Below, piece by piece: positions 26,480 to 34,866 of a stretch of DNA of 52,184 nucleotides. The DNA is from a virus, in IMG/VR virus record IMGVR_UViG_3300027749_000149, positions 1-52,184 of that record; one strand, written 5' to 3'. Position numbers and translations under genes: made by a program. Each line of letters begins with the position of its first letter. The stretch's first letter is position 1. The notes under the pieces were generated by a model. It saw only the letters and a list, made by a program, of their open reading frames with translations. It was not told where the DNA came from and ran no database searches.

Positions 26480-27226
26480 TCACGAATAGGTGGCAGAGGC
26501 AAAGGCGTCCCATGCGACATTTGTCGCCGTGAGTGTTGCGGTGACAGACCCAGACGCGGAAATCTGTGATCTCTTAATCGTCCACACCGAAGCCGAGGTC
26601 GCGGACCCGGTGACGGCGCGGCCGGAGTAGGAATATGGAGAGGCCCAGGCAAAACGGCGATCGTAGATCGTCGGCTTGCCCGACAGATCGGCATACGCGC
26701 CGCTGGTCGCAACGGTCGAAAGCTGCGTCTTGATGTACGGAACGTCGGCCTTAATTGAGTCGTCTTCAAGGACGATCCCCACGCCCACCGCCGATGTCAC
26801 GATTAAGCCATCGGTGTCCGTGGTAAGAATCGACCCTGCCACCGTTCCAATCGCCCCAGCGCTGGTAATGTTGCCGTGCGCGTGGGAGGTCGGAATGAAG
26901 CTCGTCGGCTTGTCAGTCAGGTCGTTCCATGAGGAGACGCCTCCGCCACCGGATGGGGCCGGGAAAAAACTGGCGTCATACTCGTCCTGAGTAAGCTCCT
27001 TGGCCTTCTTCACTAGGGCCAGACCCGAGAACGCAGCTAGGAGCGATGCGTAGCCTGGCTGGTTGTCGGTGAGGGAAAGCAGCACTCTCCCCTTCTGGTC
27101 CTGCGGGGCCGTGGCGTAGGGGCTGATGCAGGTCAGGCTGCCGGAGTAGCCGATCTGGCTGTCCACGCTGGCCCGGATCGCTTCGTACTCTGAGTCGGTG
27201 CTGAGGTTGAGCCTGAGAAATCTCAT
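26480..27226 (-). CDS. Tail fibre / baseplate-like protein, 248 aa
   Basis: The N-terminal 80 residues (MRFLRLNLSTDSEYEAIRAS) are a globular unit. Then come fibre-type elements: SSWNDLTDKPTSFIP, SHAHGNITSAGAIG, and later AYADLSGKPTIYDRRF, the LxxKPxxF and HxHxxI patterns common in phage fibres. The ATG at 27226 overlaps the upstream stop as ATGA and is preferred over 27238. It is probably a fibre segment that works with the adjacent lectin-like and fibre genes. Confidence 0.75.
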   Translation of the reverse strand: MRFLRLNLSTDSEYEAIRASVDSQIGYSGSLTCISPYATAPQDQKGRVLLSLTDNQPGYASLLAAFSGLALVKKAKELTQDEYDASFFPAPSGGGGVSSWNDLTDKPTSFIPTSHAHGNITSAGAIGTVAGSILTTDTDGLIVTSAVGVGIVLEDDSIKADVPYIKTQLSTVATSGAYADLSGKPTIYDRRFAWASPYSYSGRAVTGSATSASVWTIKRSQISASGSVTATLTATNVAWDAFASATYS

Positions 27227-27879
27227 GCGACCCCCCATTTCTCGGCCAACTCGGCGTAGATCGACGCTTCCTGGCTGGCGGTGAGGCTGGAGTACAGGCG
27301 GATTTCGTTGATGCTGCCGTCAAAGAACCGAATGGGAGCGTTGGAGTTGGCCGCCCCGATCATCGAGAGCGATCCTGTGACGGTGATCGGTGACGAGACC
27401 GCTGAGGTCGATGCAGCAAAGCTGTTCTGCTTCACCAGGCTTGGGCCAACGGTGAGGATTCTCCGTGACCCTGTCGCTAAGACCCCGCCTTTGACATGCG
27501 TGGAGCCGGACGAGACCAGGACTGGCCCCTGGGTGGCGTCGTTGTTGCTGGCCACCATGGCGGCCTGGGTGCTGGCGCCACTGAGAAGCTGGAAGAAGGT
27601 GCCGTAGGTCGAGCCACCAGCCCGGGAGCCCACGATGAAGGCCTTCCAGGTTGACCCGGGAGTGATCTGCGGCAGCGTCAGGTAGCTGTACTCGCCGTCG
27701 AACACGACCGCCGGGTACTGACCGAGGGTGGCTATGGGGCGGCTGAACTTGGACGGGGCACTGGAGACACCCCATGAATCCAAGGGGCCTTCCTTGGCAA
27801 TGGACTCAGCGTCCAGCCACAGAAGCAACCCGGATACAGCCCGGGGGTTTCTCCTGATGGAAGCAGCGGTGGAGAGCAT
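27223..27879 (-). CDS. LamG / concanavalin-type lectin-like protein, 218 aa
   Basis: The sequence has the layout of a LamG jellyroll: GLLLWLDAESI at the start, YPAVVFDGEYSYLTLP, a run of beta strands, then INEIRLYSSLTASQEASIYA and ELAEKWGV, the typical ending. Such domains bind sugars or proteins, so this is a good candidate for a receptor-recognition module. It begins at an ATG that overlaps the stop of the preceding fibre gene by one base (TGATG). It lies between two fibre genes, so the three probably form one tail appendage. Confidence 0.75.
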   Translation of the reverse strand: MLSTAASIRRNPRAVSGLLLWLDAESIAKEGPLDSWGVSSAPSKFSRPIATLGQYPAVVFDGEYSYLTLPQITPGSTWKAFIVGSRAGGSTYGTFFQLLSGASTQAAMVASNNDATQGPVLVSSGSTHVKGGVLATGSRRILTVGPSLVKQNSFAASTSAVSSPITVTGSLSMIGAANSNAPIRFFDGSINEIRLYSSLTASQEASIYAELAEKWGVA

Positions 27880-28646
27880 CAGGCCCTCCAGCGGCTAACA
27901 ACAGAGGAGTTCGAGAGCCAGACCTGCCCGCCGTCTGGCTGGAGGACGATGTCCCCGCCGGTTTGCGAGCGAACCCGGTTGGCCGCCGTCGAGGATGCGG
28001 ACTCGTGGGCCAGAGTGATCGTGCCGCCGCCGGTGGCGTTCTCGTTGACGATCAACACTGGCGCCGTAGCCACGATGCCAGTGATCGTGATGTTGCCAGA
28101 GCTGGTCACTCGGACAATGTCGTAGCCCGTGACATCCAGGTTGTTGCTGGAAGTGATGGTCGTGGCAAGGACACGAGGCAGGATCGGATCGCTGCCGTTG
28201 AGCTGGTGATTGGTGGCGTGCGAGGTTGGGGCCCGTGCGTTGGTCAGCCGCGAGTCGCCCGTGACGATGGCGTCGGTGATCCCGTATCCGGTCACGGTGG
28301 TCGGGGTGCCGGTGATCGTCCCCCAGGCCTGGTTGTGGGAGGCCGGGGTGAACGTGGAGGGGACGCCGGACAGGCTGCCATAGGCCACCGCAGGACTGGT
28401 GCCAGCGGTGACGCGACCGTAGACATCTACCGTCACTGAGGTGTAGACGCCCGCCGTCACGCCGCTGGTTGGGAGCTGAGCCACCGGGAGGGTGCCGGTG
28501 GTGAGCTGCGAGGCGTTCGTCATCAGCGACAACAAGGCACTGACCGCGCAACTGAACGTCGCTGAGCCAGCGGCGTTGTCGAACACGATCACGGAGCCCG
28601 ATGTGGGAGTTCCCGCTGTAAACGCTGAGATTGTAGAGTCTGGCAT
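27879..28646 (-). CDS. Tail fibre protein, 255 aa
   Basis: The start MPDSTISAFTAGTPTSGSVI is a common opening of phage fibre proteins. The middle has short repeats (QLTTGTLPVAQLP, AYGSLSGVPSTFTPASHNQ, NARAPTSHATNHQLNGSDPI), the fibre shaft and hinge elements known from other phages. The C-terminal region is beta-rich. It ends one base into the lectin-like gene start. Many SHxxNH/Q motifs may bind metal ions along the trimer axis, as in other fibres. Confidence 0.75.
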   Translation of the reverse strand: MPDSTISAFTAGTPTSGSVIVFDNAAGSATFSCAVSALLSLMTNASQLTTGTLPVAQLPTSGVTAGVYTSVTVDVYGRVTAGTSPAVAYGSLSGVPSTFTPASHNQAWGTITGTPTTVTGYGITDAIVTGDSRLTNARAPTSHATNHQLNGSDPILPRVLATTITSSNNLDVTGYDIVRVTSSGNITITGIVATAPVLIVNENATGGGTITLAHESASSTAANRVRSQTGGDIVLQPDGGQVWLSNSSVVSRWRA

Positions 28647-28649
28647 GGC

Positions 28650-28775
28650 TTACTTCTTGCCGATGATGTAGGTGCCGTCTTGGGCAATAAGCCTGTTCGC
28701 ATTCTGCCCGGTGACGTTGAACGGGGATGTTGGTGTGGTCGGCACACCGGCAGGGGTCATGGTTCCCTTGCTCAT
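28650..28775 (-). CDS. Tiny fibre-region protein, 41 aa
   Basis: The frame begins MSKGTMTPAGVPTTPTSP and ends AQDGTYIIGKK. The ATG overlaps the stop of the upstream 110-aa gene as ATGA, and the next gene begins three bases after its stop. Its size is typical of a small head or tail completion protein. A longer in-frame extension to 28916 is just the shadow of the upstream gene. Confidence 0.6.
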   Translation of the reverse strand: MSKGTMTPAGVPTTPTSPFNVTGQNANRLIAQDGTYIIGKK

Positions 28776-29104
28776 GCTTTCACCACAGCCTGAGCAGTGC
28801 AGGTGCCAGCGTTGATGACGGCGCAGACCTGAACGGCCCCGTAGGCCGCGTCCGGGATTGCGTAGGCCTTGCCCGTAACGACAGGCGTTGTCAGAGCGTT
28901 CCCAGAAGCATCGCACAGGGGCACCGGGGTGCCTCCGTCGTCAGAGCAGACGTGCCAAGTGATCGTCGTCCCGGTGACCAGCGAATTGATGAACAGGAGC
29001 CCACCGGCAGACGCTCGGTACGGAATGCGGTAGGCCGTGGCCGCGGTCGTTCCTACAGTCCCGGCCGGAATCTGGGAGAACGATCGCAAAATCATGCATG
29101 CCAT
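28772..29104 (-). CDS. Small beta-rich virion protein, 110 aa
   Basis: The product begins MACMILRSFSQIPAGTVGTT and is rich in Thr, Ala, Gly and Val, with a few Cys. I cannot name the family, but the composition and place suggest a decoration or fibre-associated protein. It is the first gene after putative phage promoter copy 2, with GAGAGGCC before the ATG, so it would head a second late transcript. Confidence 0.65.
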   Translation of the reverse strand: MACMILRSFSQIPAGTVGTTAATAYRIPYRASAGGLLFINSLVTGTTITWHVCSDDGGTPVPLCDASGNALTTPVVTGKAYAIPDAAYGAVQVCAVINAGTCTAQAVVKA

Positions 29105-29128
29105 GGGTTGGCCTCTCGTGTGGTTCTT

Positions 29129-29155
29129 TCTCCCTATTTATGTCGCCATGACGCC
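29129..29155 (-). promoter_or_regulatory. Putative phage RNA-polymerase promoter, copy 2
   Basis: The minus strand reads GGCGTCATGGCGACATAA then ATAGGGAGA. The block GGCGACATAAATAGGGAGA closely recalls the end of T7-class promoters, where ATAGGGAGA surrounds the start site. It lies in the 62-base gap between two genes and outside any reading frame. Copies occur at 16839-16861 and 43612-43635. Confidence 0.7.
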
Positions 29156-29166
29156 AGATTGACGCA

Positions 29167-29706
29167 CTACCTCTTCTTCTTCCAGGAAGGGGTGTGCTTT
29201 TCGACCACGAGGGCCCTGGCGTCGGATTTCTTCAAGTCCGGGTTCTTGGCCATCGCGGCTTTCGTGAGTCGCGCGATTGCCCGATTGCTGAGGGCTTTGG
29301 GCTCGGGCTTCGGTCGCTCGCTGCCCTCGTGATTGACTATGCCTTGCACCGTTAGGTTTCTGGCCTTAGCAACTTTCAATACGTCGCTCGTGTCGCTGAC
29401 CCAGGCCATCGGGTCCATGTGACCCCGCTTGTCTGCTATTCCTGAGATGTACTGCTTGCCAGAGACGCTGATCCCGACAGCCTGGGCCTCGCGGACGATC
29501 TTGTTCGCTTGGTGGACCGGCATGTCGTTGAGCCAGCTTCCGTCCAGCCTCCCTTCCTGGAACGCGCGGTCCGTTCCCTTGGTGCCAGGGGGCTGCTGGA
29601 GAGCGCACATGATGGCAAACGCCTCCGTCTGGCCATCGAGGATCATGCGTCGATAGTGCAGCTTGACGTGCATCGGCGCGCGGGCAAGCTCGTGCGGGAA
29701 TATCAC
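29167..29706 (-). CDS. Unrecognised protein downstream of portal, 179 aa
   Basis: The start is GTG at 29706, overlapping the portal stop (GTGA) with a CGGAG site upstream. The product begins MIFPHELARAPMHVKLHYRR and has a helical, basic C-terminus (DLKKSDARALVVEKHTPSWK). A middle part (ISGIADKRGHMDPMAWVSD) looks like a conserved core. I know proteins of this size next to portal genes in phages but not their role. It ends just before the putative promoter copy 2. Confidence 0.7.
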   Translation of the reverse strand: MIFPHELARAPMHVKLHYRRMILDGQTEAFAIMCALQQPPGTKGTDRAFQEGRLDGSWLNDMPVHQANKIVREAQAVGISVSGKQYISGIADKRGHMDPMAWVSDTSDVLKVAKARNLTVQGIVNHEGSERPKPEPKALSNRAIARLTKAAMAKNPDLKKSDARALVVEKHTPSWKKKR

Positions 29707-31841
29707 GGGTTGAGCTCCGGTGGAATCTGAGGAGAAGGGGGGCCCCCGCCGCCGCCGTCACCGGGCGGAGGTGGACCGCTCGGGCCAGACGGAGGCAAGC
29801 CCGGGTCCCCGGGAGGCAGCGGCGGGGGAGGAGGTGGAGGTTCCGGCAAGAGGTAGGGCGTCGGGTCAATGTCGAGGCTCTTTGCCCAATCGGATATCAG
29901 GGCGTTCCACACCGTCACCATGCCGGTGGAGGCGAGCTGCTGTGCGATCGGGCCGATGGTCTGCATGGCCATCTGCATCTGCTCGACCTTCCCGGCCTTG
30001 TTGGGCTTGCGGGCGGAGCCTGCTTCGATGCGGTACTGGAACTCTCGGGCGATGGCGTTGATGCCGATCGGGATGATCCTCTTGTCCCAGGCCTCGGCGC
30101 CGAGAGGGCCAATGATTGGGGCCACGTCCTTGCCTTCGAGGAGCCAGCGTGCCGCCAGTGCCTCTCGCCTTGCCAACATGCTCATGGCGTCTTCTAAGAC
30201 GTTTGCCATGTCGTCAGGACGGACGCTGATCTGCTCTGACTTGACCTGGGCTTCAGCAGCACTTCTAAACTGATTTCTGGTCATACCGTAAACTAATTCG
30301 GTAAGACCGACCCGTTTGTCAAACAACTCCATAAGAGCTGTGAGAATCTCCCAGATGTCGCGGTTCACCGACGGCATCGTCAGCACCGAGACAATCTCGT
30401 TGATGTTCCGCCCCATGGTCTCCGAGAGCTCCACCAGCGTGAAGCCGCCCTGCTCGTGCTTGAGAATCTGGTCCTTGAAATCCTGCTCGGCCGCCTTGTT
30501 GACGGCGATGACCGTCTTGCACGACACCATGATCCTGGAGATCAAGAACGAGATGATCCAGTTGATGCACTTCAGTTCTGGAATGCCCGGCTTGATGTGG
30601 CTGATTGGCCAGGAGTATCCGGTCTTGCGGTGGAACTGGAGCGCAACAAACGGCCACCCGTTGTTCTCGGTGTAGAAGGGGATCGGCCACCGGGTTCGAC
30701 CGAACAGCGTTTCCGGCATTCCGGTCTCGGGATCGATCTGCTCAAGAGCCACTGCCTTTGGCGCATTCAACGGAAAATCCACGCCTTCCGCGACCACGAT
30801 GTAGCAGTTGTCACCCAAGGAATCGAATCGATCTCGGAACTCCTTTGGGGACCCCTTGAGGGTGTGGCCGAAGCCGGTCTTGGACCAGATTTTCCAGTAA
30901 ACCACCAGGTCATTCGTCTGGCCGTTCTTCTTCTTGTTTCGATAGCCACGACCACCGATTGCGACCTCGGATTCGTAGCTCTCGATGTGGCCCTTGAGGG
31001 CTTCGTCGTCGAGCTGATACTTCTTCTTCAGGTATCCAATTGGGTGAACGCACCGTCTTGCGCACCAGAGGATATCTTCTTGCTCGTCAGCGTCAGGGTC
31101 CCACTGGATGTTGTCACTGGAGTCGAAGAAGCTGCCGATCACGCTGTAAGGCTCACCCTCGTCGCCTTCGAGATCGATGGATTCCGTCCACCACAAGCCG
31201 AGTCCGGTGACGATCGCCTCATCGACACATTTCCTGGACTGCTCTTTGAGGTTGAGCTCGACGGGCGTGTAGTTCAGGTAGGCCTCCATCAGGCTTGCGA
31301 CCGTTTTTCGGCTGTCCTCTTCCGCGGCTATGGCGTTGGACGCCGCGATGAACTTCTGCATCGGGTCTTCGACCGGCATCCCCGTGTTCGGGTCGATCTG
31401 CGGCATCCCCGTCATGGGGTCAACCGGCGGCGGCGCCGATGGGTCAATGCCGAGCGTGAGCGGGGAGACCACCGGGAACTTCCGGGGAGTCACCGTGCGA
31501 ACTGGGTTGCGGTGGTAGATCACGCTCGCAAAGAGCTTGACTGCCTCAAACACCTTGTTCACCACGACCTTGAACGCTGGCGTGACGTTCTTGGCGATTG
31601 GCGATACGGCGAGCTTGTCCGAATCAGCCCAGAACCAGTCGCCCTGCCCGTCGAAGAAGTTGCGTGCTTCGTGGGCATCGTCGGTGAATATCTGCTTGTG
31701 CTCTTGCGACTTCTTGATCTTTCCCAGCCACGATGTAGCGATGGCGCGAAGGGCATCCTCCATGTCTTTCGCAGACGCCTCTCCCTCCATGCCTTCGGCA
31801 GGGTTGTCGCTTTGGAGTCGGAGGTCTTCTTCGAGGCTCAT
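29703..31841 (-). CDS. Portal protein, 712 aa
   Basis: It has the size and layout of a short-tailed phage portal. The helical start (DALRAIATSWLGKIKKSQ) is followed by a wing region with FDGQGDWFWAD, a stem (VIYHRNPVRTVTP), and a clip and crown made of helical segments (WIISFLISRIMVSCKT, ITALMELFDKRVGLTEL). The YGMTRNQFRSAAEAQVKSEQ element resembles portal proteins of related phages. The C-terminal 50 residues are a Pro/Gly tract. It forms the dodecameric ring through which DNA enters. AGGGG precedes the ATG, and the gene lies between the terminase and fibre genes. Confidence 0.85.
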   Translation of the reverse strand: MSLEEDLRLQSDNPAEGMEGEASAKDMEDALRAIATSWLGKIKKSQEHKQIFTDDAHEARNFFDGQGDWFWADSDKLAVSPIAKNVTPAFKVVVNKVFEAVKLFASVIYHRNPVRTVTPRKFPVVSPLTLGIDPSAPPPVDPMTGMPQIDPNTGMPVEDPMQKFIAASNAIAAEEDSRKTVASLMEAYLNYTPVELNLKEQSRKCVDEAIVTGLGLWWTESIDLEGDEGEPYSVIGSFFDSSDNIQWDPDADEQEDILWCARRCVHPIGYLKKKYQLDDEALKGHIESYESEVAIGGRGYRNKKKNGQTNDLVVYWKIWSKTGFGHTLKGSPKEFRDRFDSLGDNCYIVVAEGVDFPLNAPKAVALEQIDPETGMPETLFGRTRWPIPFYTENNGWPFVALQFHRKTGYSWPISHIKPGIPELKCINWIISFLISRIMVSCKTVIAVNKAAEQDFKDQILKHEQGGFTLVELSETMGRNINEIVSVLTMPSVNRDIWEILTALMELFDKRVGLTELVYGMTRNQFRSAAEAQVKSEQISVRPDDMANVLEDAMSMLARREALAARWLLEGKDVAPIIGPLGAEAWDKRIIPIGINAIAREFQYRIEAGSARKPNKAGKVEQMQMAMQTIGPIAQQLASTGMVTVWNALISDWAKSLDIDPTPYLLPEPPPPPPPLPPGDPGLPPSGPSGPPPPGDGGGGGPPSPQIPPELNP

Positions 31842-31856
31842 GTGTTCCCCTGCCGA

Positions 31857-31910
31857 CCGGCGGCCGGTGTTTTCCTATGGATGCAATCACAAGTATCCAC
31901 CGGCCGCCGG
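31857..31910. other. Perfect 13-bp inverted repeat with 28-base loop
   Basis: CCGGCGGCCGGTG (31857-31869) is matched by CACCGGCCGCCGG (31898-31910) without mismatch. It fills the gap between the 120-aa gene stop and the portal start on the minus strand. There is no T-run, so it is not a standard terminator. It may be an mRNA processing, stability or coupling element in the late transcript. Confidence 0.6.
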
Positions 31911-31914
31911 GAGC

Positions 31915-32277
31915 TTACGCCTTCTGCTTCGCCGCCCTGACCTTCAGCTCTGTCAGGAGCTGCCGCACGTCGTGCAGCGCCTTCTGGTTGGGGTGAAGCT
32001 CCCAAGCTCCCCACCTCATCCAGTTCCCTGCCAGCTCGCTTTCTCGCCAGAACGGGTCATCAACATGGCGAACGCTCGTCTTCTCGATGAACCCAAACGT
32101 CGGTGACCAGATCAGCACCGTCAGCGTGCTGGACCCTGGCGCCTGAGAAACCCATCCGTTTGCTGCTTGAAGCGGGTTCCTGTCAGCCGGGTTGACGTGG
32201 AACAGAATCTGGTCGCCCGGAATCACTTCGGGCATCTTAAAGGGCTGTGCTTCTTCGTTGGCCTGCGACTCTGACAT
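31915..32277 (-). CDS. Small protein between terminase and portal, 120 aa
   Basis: The ATG at 32277 has AGGAGG six bases upstream, a strong site. The product begins MSESQANEEAQPFKMPEVIP and has a beta-rich core (DQILFHVNPADRNPLQ, SSTLTVLIWSPTFGFIEKT) and a C-terminal helix (HDVRQLLTELKVRAAKQKA). Short, tightly spaced genes here are common between terminase and portal. It could be a portal or head completion factor; the family is not recognised. Confidence 0.7.
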   Translation of the reverse strand: MSESQANEEAQPFKMPEVIPGDQILFHVNPADRNPLQAANGWVSQAPGSSTLTVLIWSPTFGFIEKTSVRHVDDPFWRESELAGNWMRWGAWELHPNQKALHDVRQLLTELKVRAAKQKA

Positions 32278-32350
32278 TGGAGCCTCCTGTGTGAAATTGC
32301 CTCCGCGGGCAGACAAGACATCACAGAAACTGAGATCGTGCAACCGTCAT

Positions 32351-34045
32351 TCACGCCACCCAGGACTTGGTATATGAATTAGGAGTAAGGTACACGGACT
32401 CGTTCACGTTCTTAGCTTCGTCTCTTTGCTTCTTCCATGCGTATCCCCACCATTCGTCTTTCTGGACGACCGGGACGTGGTATCGCGGTTCGTAAGCGCA
32501 GAGGTAGCGAAGACAGTCCACGAGGTGGAAGTCTCCTCGCTTGTTTGGCTCGTCCTTCACGACAGTTTGAGTGCCGACGTGCTCGACCTTTTTCTTGTAC
32601 CTCTTCATCTCGTTTTCGAGATTTGGCATAGCGCCGCGCAGGACCCTGAGCCTGGGAGTCCCGTCTGGTCGAATGTGGAGAGCGGTGCGAACCGAATGCA
32701 GTCCGGCCTGAATGTTGTCCACGCCGGGGATGAAGCTGGAGCCCGTGGCCTGGGAGCGAACGCCAAGGCTGGCAAGCTGCTCGGTGTACTGGTCCTGCGG
32801 GCTTCGGCCAGACCCGATGTCCGTGAGCCGACCTCCGTGCGAATCGATGAGGAAGGCGTAGAACTGCGTGCCTTGGGTCTTCTTCAGCATTTCCTGAGCG
32901 AAGATCACCGCATCGCAATTGCGGATGTAGAGCTCGTCATAGAGCAGGATCATCGTTCCTTCAGGCGGCACTGCGGCGAACGTGACCGCGGTGACCGAGT
33001 GCCCCGGATCGATCGAGGCGTACCGGCACCACTCCGCCGGAACCTGGCCTCCCGGAAGGGAGGACTGATCGTAACCGTGGATCGACATGCTGAAGTTCGG
33101 GTAGACCTTGATCGAGTCGATGTTGAACTCGCCCTCGGATCGTTGACGGAGCACGTTCTCACCGGCTGCCGACCAACGCTCCAGCATCTTCCTCTTCTCG
33201 TCCTCGGAGATGTGCGGGTTGTCCATGAAGCGAAGGATGTATCGCTTGATGTCTTTGTTGCCCGTCTCCATCGCCTTCTCAGCCCGCTCGTTGAGGCTCA
33301 TCAGCGCGTCATTCTTCGAGTGCGGCATGGCGGACCACGCGAAGTTCCCCGCGAGGTCAGGGAGGCGGGCCTGCATCTCAAGGACCCAGTCCTCGTTCTC
33401 GATGTCCTCATCGATGTGGACTCGATTCGCCTTGAAGCCCTGCTGCGGCTTGGCTTCGCTGGAGAAGAAGTGAATCGTCCAGCCGTTGACCAGCTCGCAG
33501 ACGTTGAGATAGTTGGCGGACTTCAGGAGCCACGACATGCTCTTGATGAGTCGCGGCGGAATCAGGGGCGGGGCTGGCTTCGTTTCCTTCTCCCGACCGG
33601 CATCGGCCACGGGGTCAAACGCCCGCCAGTGTCCGGTCGCCTTGTCCCGGATCATCTTGAATGCGCCTGCCTTGAAGAGCATCGGGACGACTGTCAGGCC
33701 GATGTGCTTCCATCCGGCGCCGATGATGACGAGGACCCCGTTTTCCGTGGGGTACTTTCCAGGGACGGGGTGGGTTCCTGTTACAGCCCATGCGTCCTCG
33801 ATAAACGTGCAGAGGGACTTGCCAGATCGATTGCCGCCGACCACGAGGATTTCACTCGCCGGGTCCTGGTGATACTCCCACTGCAACGCCGATGGACGGT
33901 ACATCTTGAGGGCTTCCGCCCGCCGAGAGGAAAGCTCGCTCTGCAAGCTCCTGAGTTCGTCTATCTGAAAGGTTGATAGGGAACTGACCAAAGGGAGCGG
34001 CTGAGGACCCGGCTGGGGCTGGGGCTGGGATTTGGGAGACAACAT
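32351..34045 (-). CDS. terL: Terminase large subunit, 564 aa
   Basis: It has the ATPase and nuclease halves of a TerL. Walker A GGNRSGKS is at residues 70-77, and HIDEDIENEDW carries Walker B with adjacent acidic residues. The C-terminal nuclease has SIDPGHS, LIDSHGGR and DCLRYLCAY acidic motifs. It packages and cuts phage DNA. The ATG at 34045 is chosen for GAGGG eight bases upstream. It overlaps the preceding gene by 194 bases, but the segment FQIDELRSLQSELSSRRAEA within the overlap looks like a normal TerL front. Confidence 0.9.
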   Translation of the reverse strand: MLSPKSQPQPQPGPQPLPLVSSLSTFQIDELRSLQSELSSRRAEALKMYRPSALQWEYHQDPASEILVVGGNRSGKSLCTFIEDAWAVTGTHPVPGKYPTENGVLVIIGAGWKHIGLTVVPMLFKAGAFKMIRDKATGHWRAFDPVADAGREKETKPAPPLIPPRLIKSMSWLLKSANYLNVCELVNGWTIHFFSSEAKPQQGFKANRVHIDEDIENEDWVLEMQARLPDLAGNFAWSAMPHSKNDALMSLNERAEKAMETGNKDIKRYILRFMDNPHISEDEKRKMLERWSAAGENVLRQRSEGEFNIDSIKVYPNFSMSIHGYDQSSLPGGQVPAEWCRYASIDPGHSVTAVTFAAVPPEGTMILLYDELYIRNCDAVIFAQEMLKKTQGTQFYAFLIDSHGGRLTDIGSGRSPQDQYTEQLASLGVRSQATGSSFIPGVDNIQAGLHSVRTALHIRPDGTPRLRVLRGAMPNLENEMKRYKKKVEHVGTQTVVKDEPNKRGDFHLVDCLRYLCAYEPRYHVPVVQKDEWWGYAWKKQRDEAKNVNESVYLTPNSYTKSWVA

Positions 34046-34550
34046 CGTGGACCCTCTTGGCGTTGGTGAGGTGCAGGATGCTCTCGATTCGCTTGTCGAT
34101 TTCCGACTGCAACTCCTCTTCGGAGTAGAGGTCGATCGGCTTGCGGGCACCCCCCTGTTCGGTGTTTTTGATGGTGACCCTGGAGATCATCTCCAGCACA
34201 CCAGACCTGATCCGTGACCCTGGCTTGGCGTCCCAGAACTGCTTCATGAGGAGCGCGGAGAACCCGTTCACTCCCCCGAAGTTGTTCATGATCGCTTCGG
34301 TGAGCTCAGCGGTGTGCGGGATGTTCGTGCCGCCAGAAATCTGCCTGCTCACGAACGACTCGACCGCATTGCTCTCGATCTTCTCCAGGTCCGACTGCCG
34401 CTTCCTTTTCTTCTGGCACTTCCGGCACACGCGACGGAACTTGTGCGTGCAACCCGGCGCACGGGCGAAGTGCTTTTTGGTCAGCGGGTACGGGAGCTCG
34501 CACGCCTCGCATTGCTGCATCAAGATGTCATCGCTATCGTCTTCGCTCAC
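33852..34550 (-). CDS. Zinc-finger protein upstream of TerL, possible small terminase, 232 aa
   Basis: The GTG start at 34550 has AGGTG seven bases upstream. The N-terminus has a Cys4 finger (CEACELPYPLTKKHFAR, then CTHKFRRVCRKCQKK). The middle (IPHTAELTEAIMNNFGGV, NGFSALLMKQFWDAKPGS, KNTEQGGARKPIDLYSEE) is a pattern I remember from Planctomycete genomes and their phages. The last 60 residues are Pro/Ala-rich and overlap TerL. By position it could be the DNA-recognition subunit of the terminase, but that is inferred only from context. Confidence 0.7.
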   Translation of the reverse strand: MSEDDSDDILMQQCEACELPYPLTKKHFARAPGCTHKFRRVCRKCQKKRKRQSDLEKIESNAVESFVSRQISGGTNIPHTAELTEAIMNNFGGVNGFSALLMKQFWDAKPGSRIRSGVLEMISRVTIKNTEQGGARKPIDLYSEEELQSEIDKRIESILHLTNAKRVHDVVSQIPAPAPAGSSAAPFGQFPINLSDRRTQELAERAFLSAGGSPQDVPSIGVAVGVSPGPGE

Positions 34551-34554
34551 GGAT

Positions 34555-34866
34555 TCACCTGTCGAGCTGCATGACCGAAGCGATCATGGGCCGCATGAGC
34601 TGGCCCTCGTCGCCTTGATTCAGCGCTCTTTGAAGGGTTCGCTCTCGCCAGTTTCCGTACTGGTCGAGAATCTGGCTGGCCATGGAAGGCCCGAGCAGGG
34701 AATGGTTGAGAGATTCCAGCATGTCCTGATCCAGCGGGATCGGGGACGTGGAAGTTCCCTGAGCAAGCTCGTTGAAATCGTCTGTCATGGACGCATCGGC
34801 AGCCGCCAGGTCAATGGGGCGTCCGCCCTGCCGCTCTCGGAGCAAGGCTCGAATGGTGTTGCTCAT
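34555..34866 (-). CDS. Small helical protein, 103 aa
   Basis: The ATG at 34866 overlaps the upstream stop (ATGA). It begins MSNTIRALLRERQGGRPIDL and has a helical C-terminus (QILDQYGNWRERTLQRAL). The longer frame to 34899 only adds unconvincing sequence. No family is recognised. It is one of several short genes between the signal-bearing proteins and the terminase. Confidence 0.65.
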   Translation of the reverse strand: MSNTIRALLRERQGGRPIDLAAADASMTDDFNELAQGTSTSPIPLDQDMLESLNHSLLGPSMASQILDQYGNWRERTLQRALNQGDEGQLMRPMIASVMQLDR

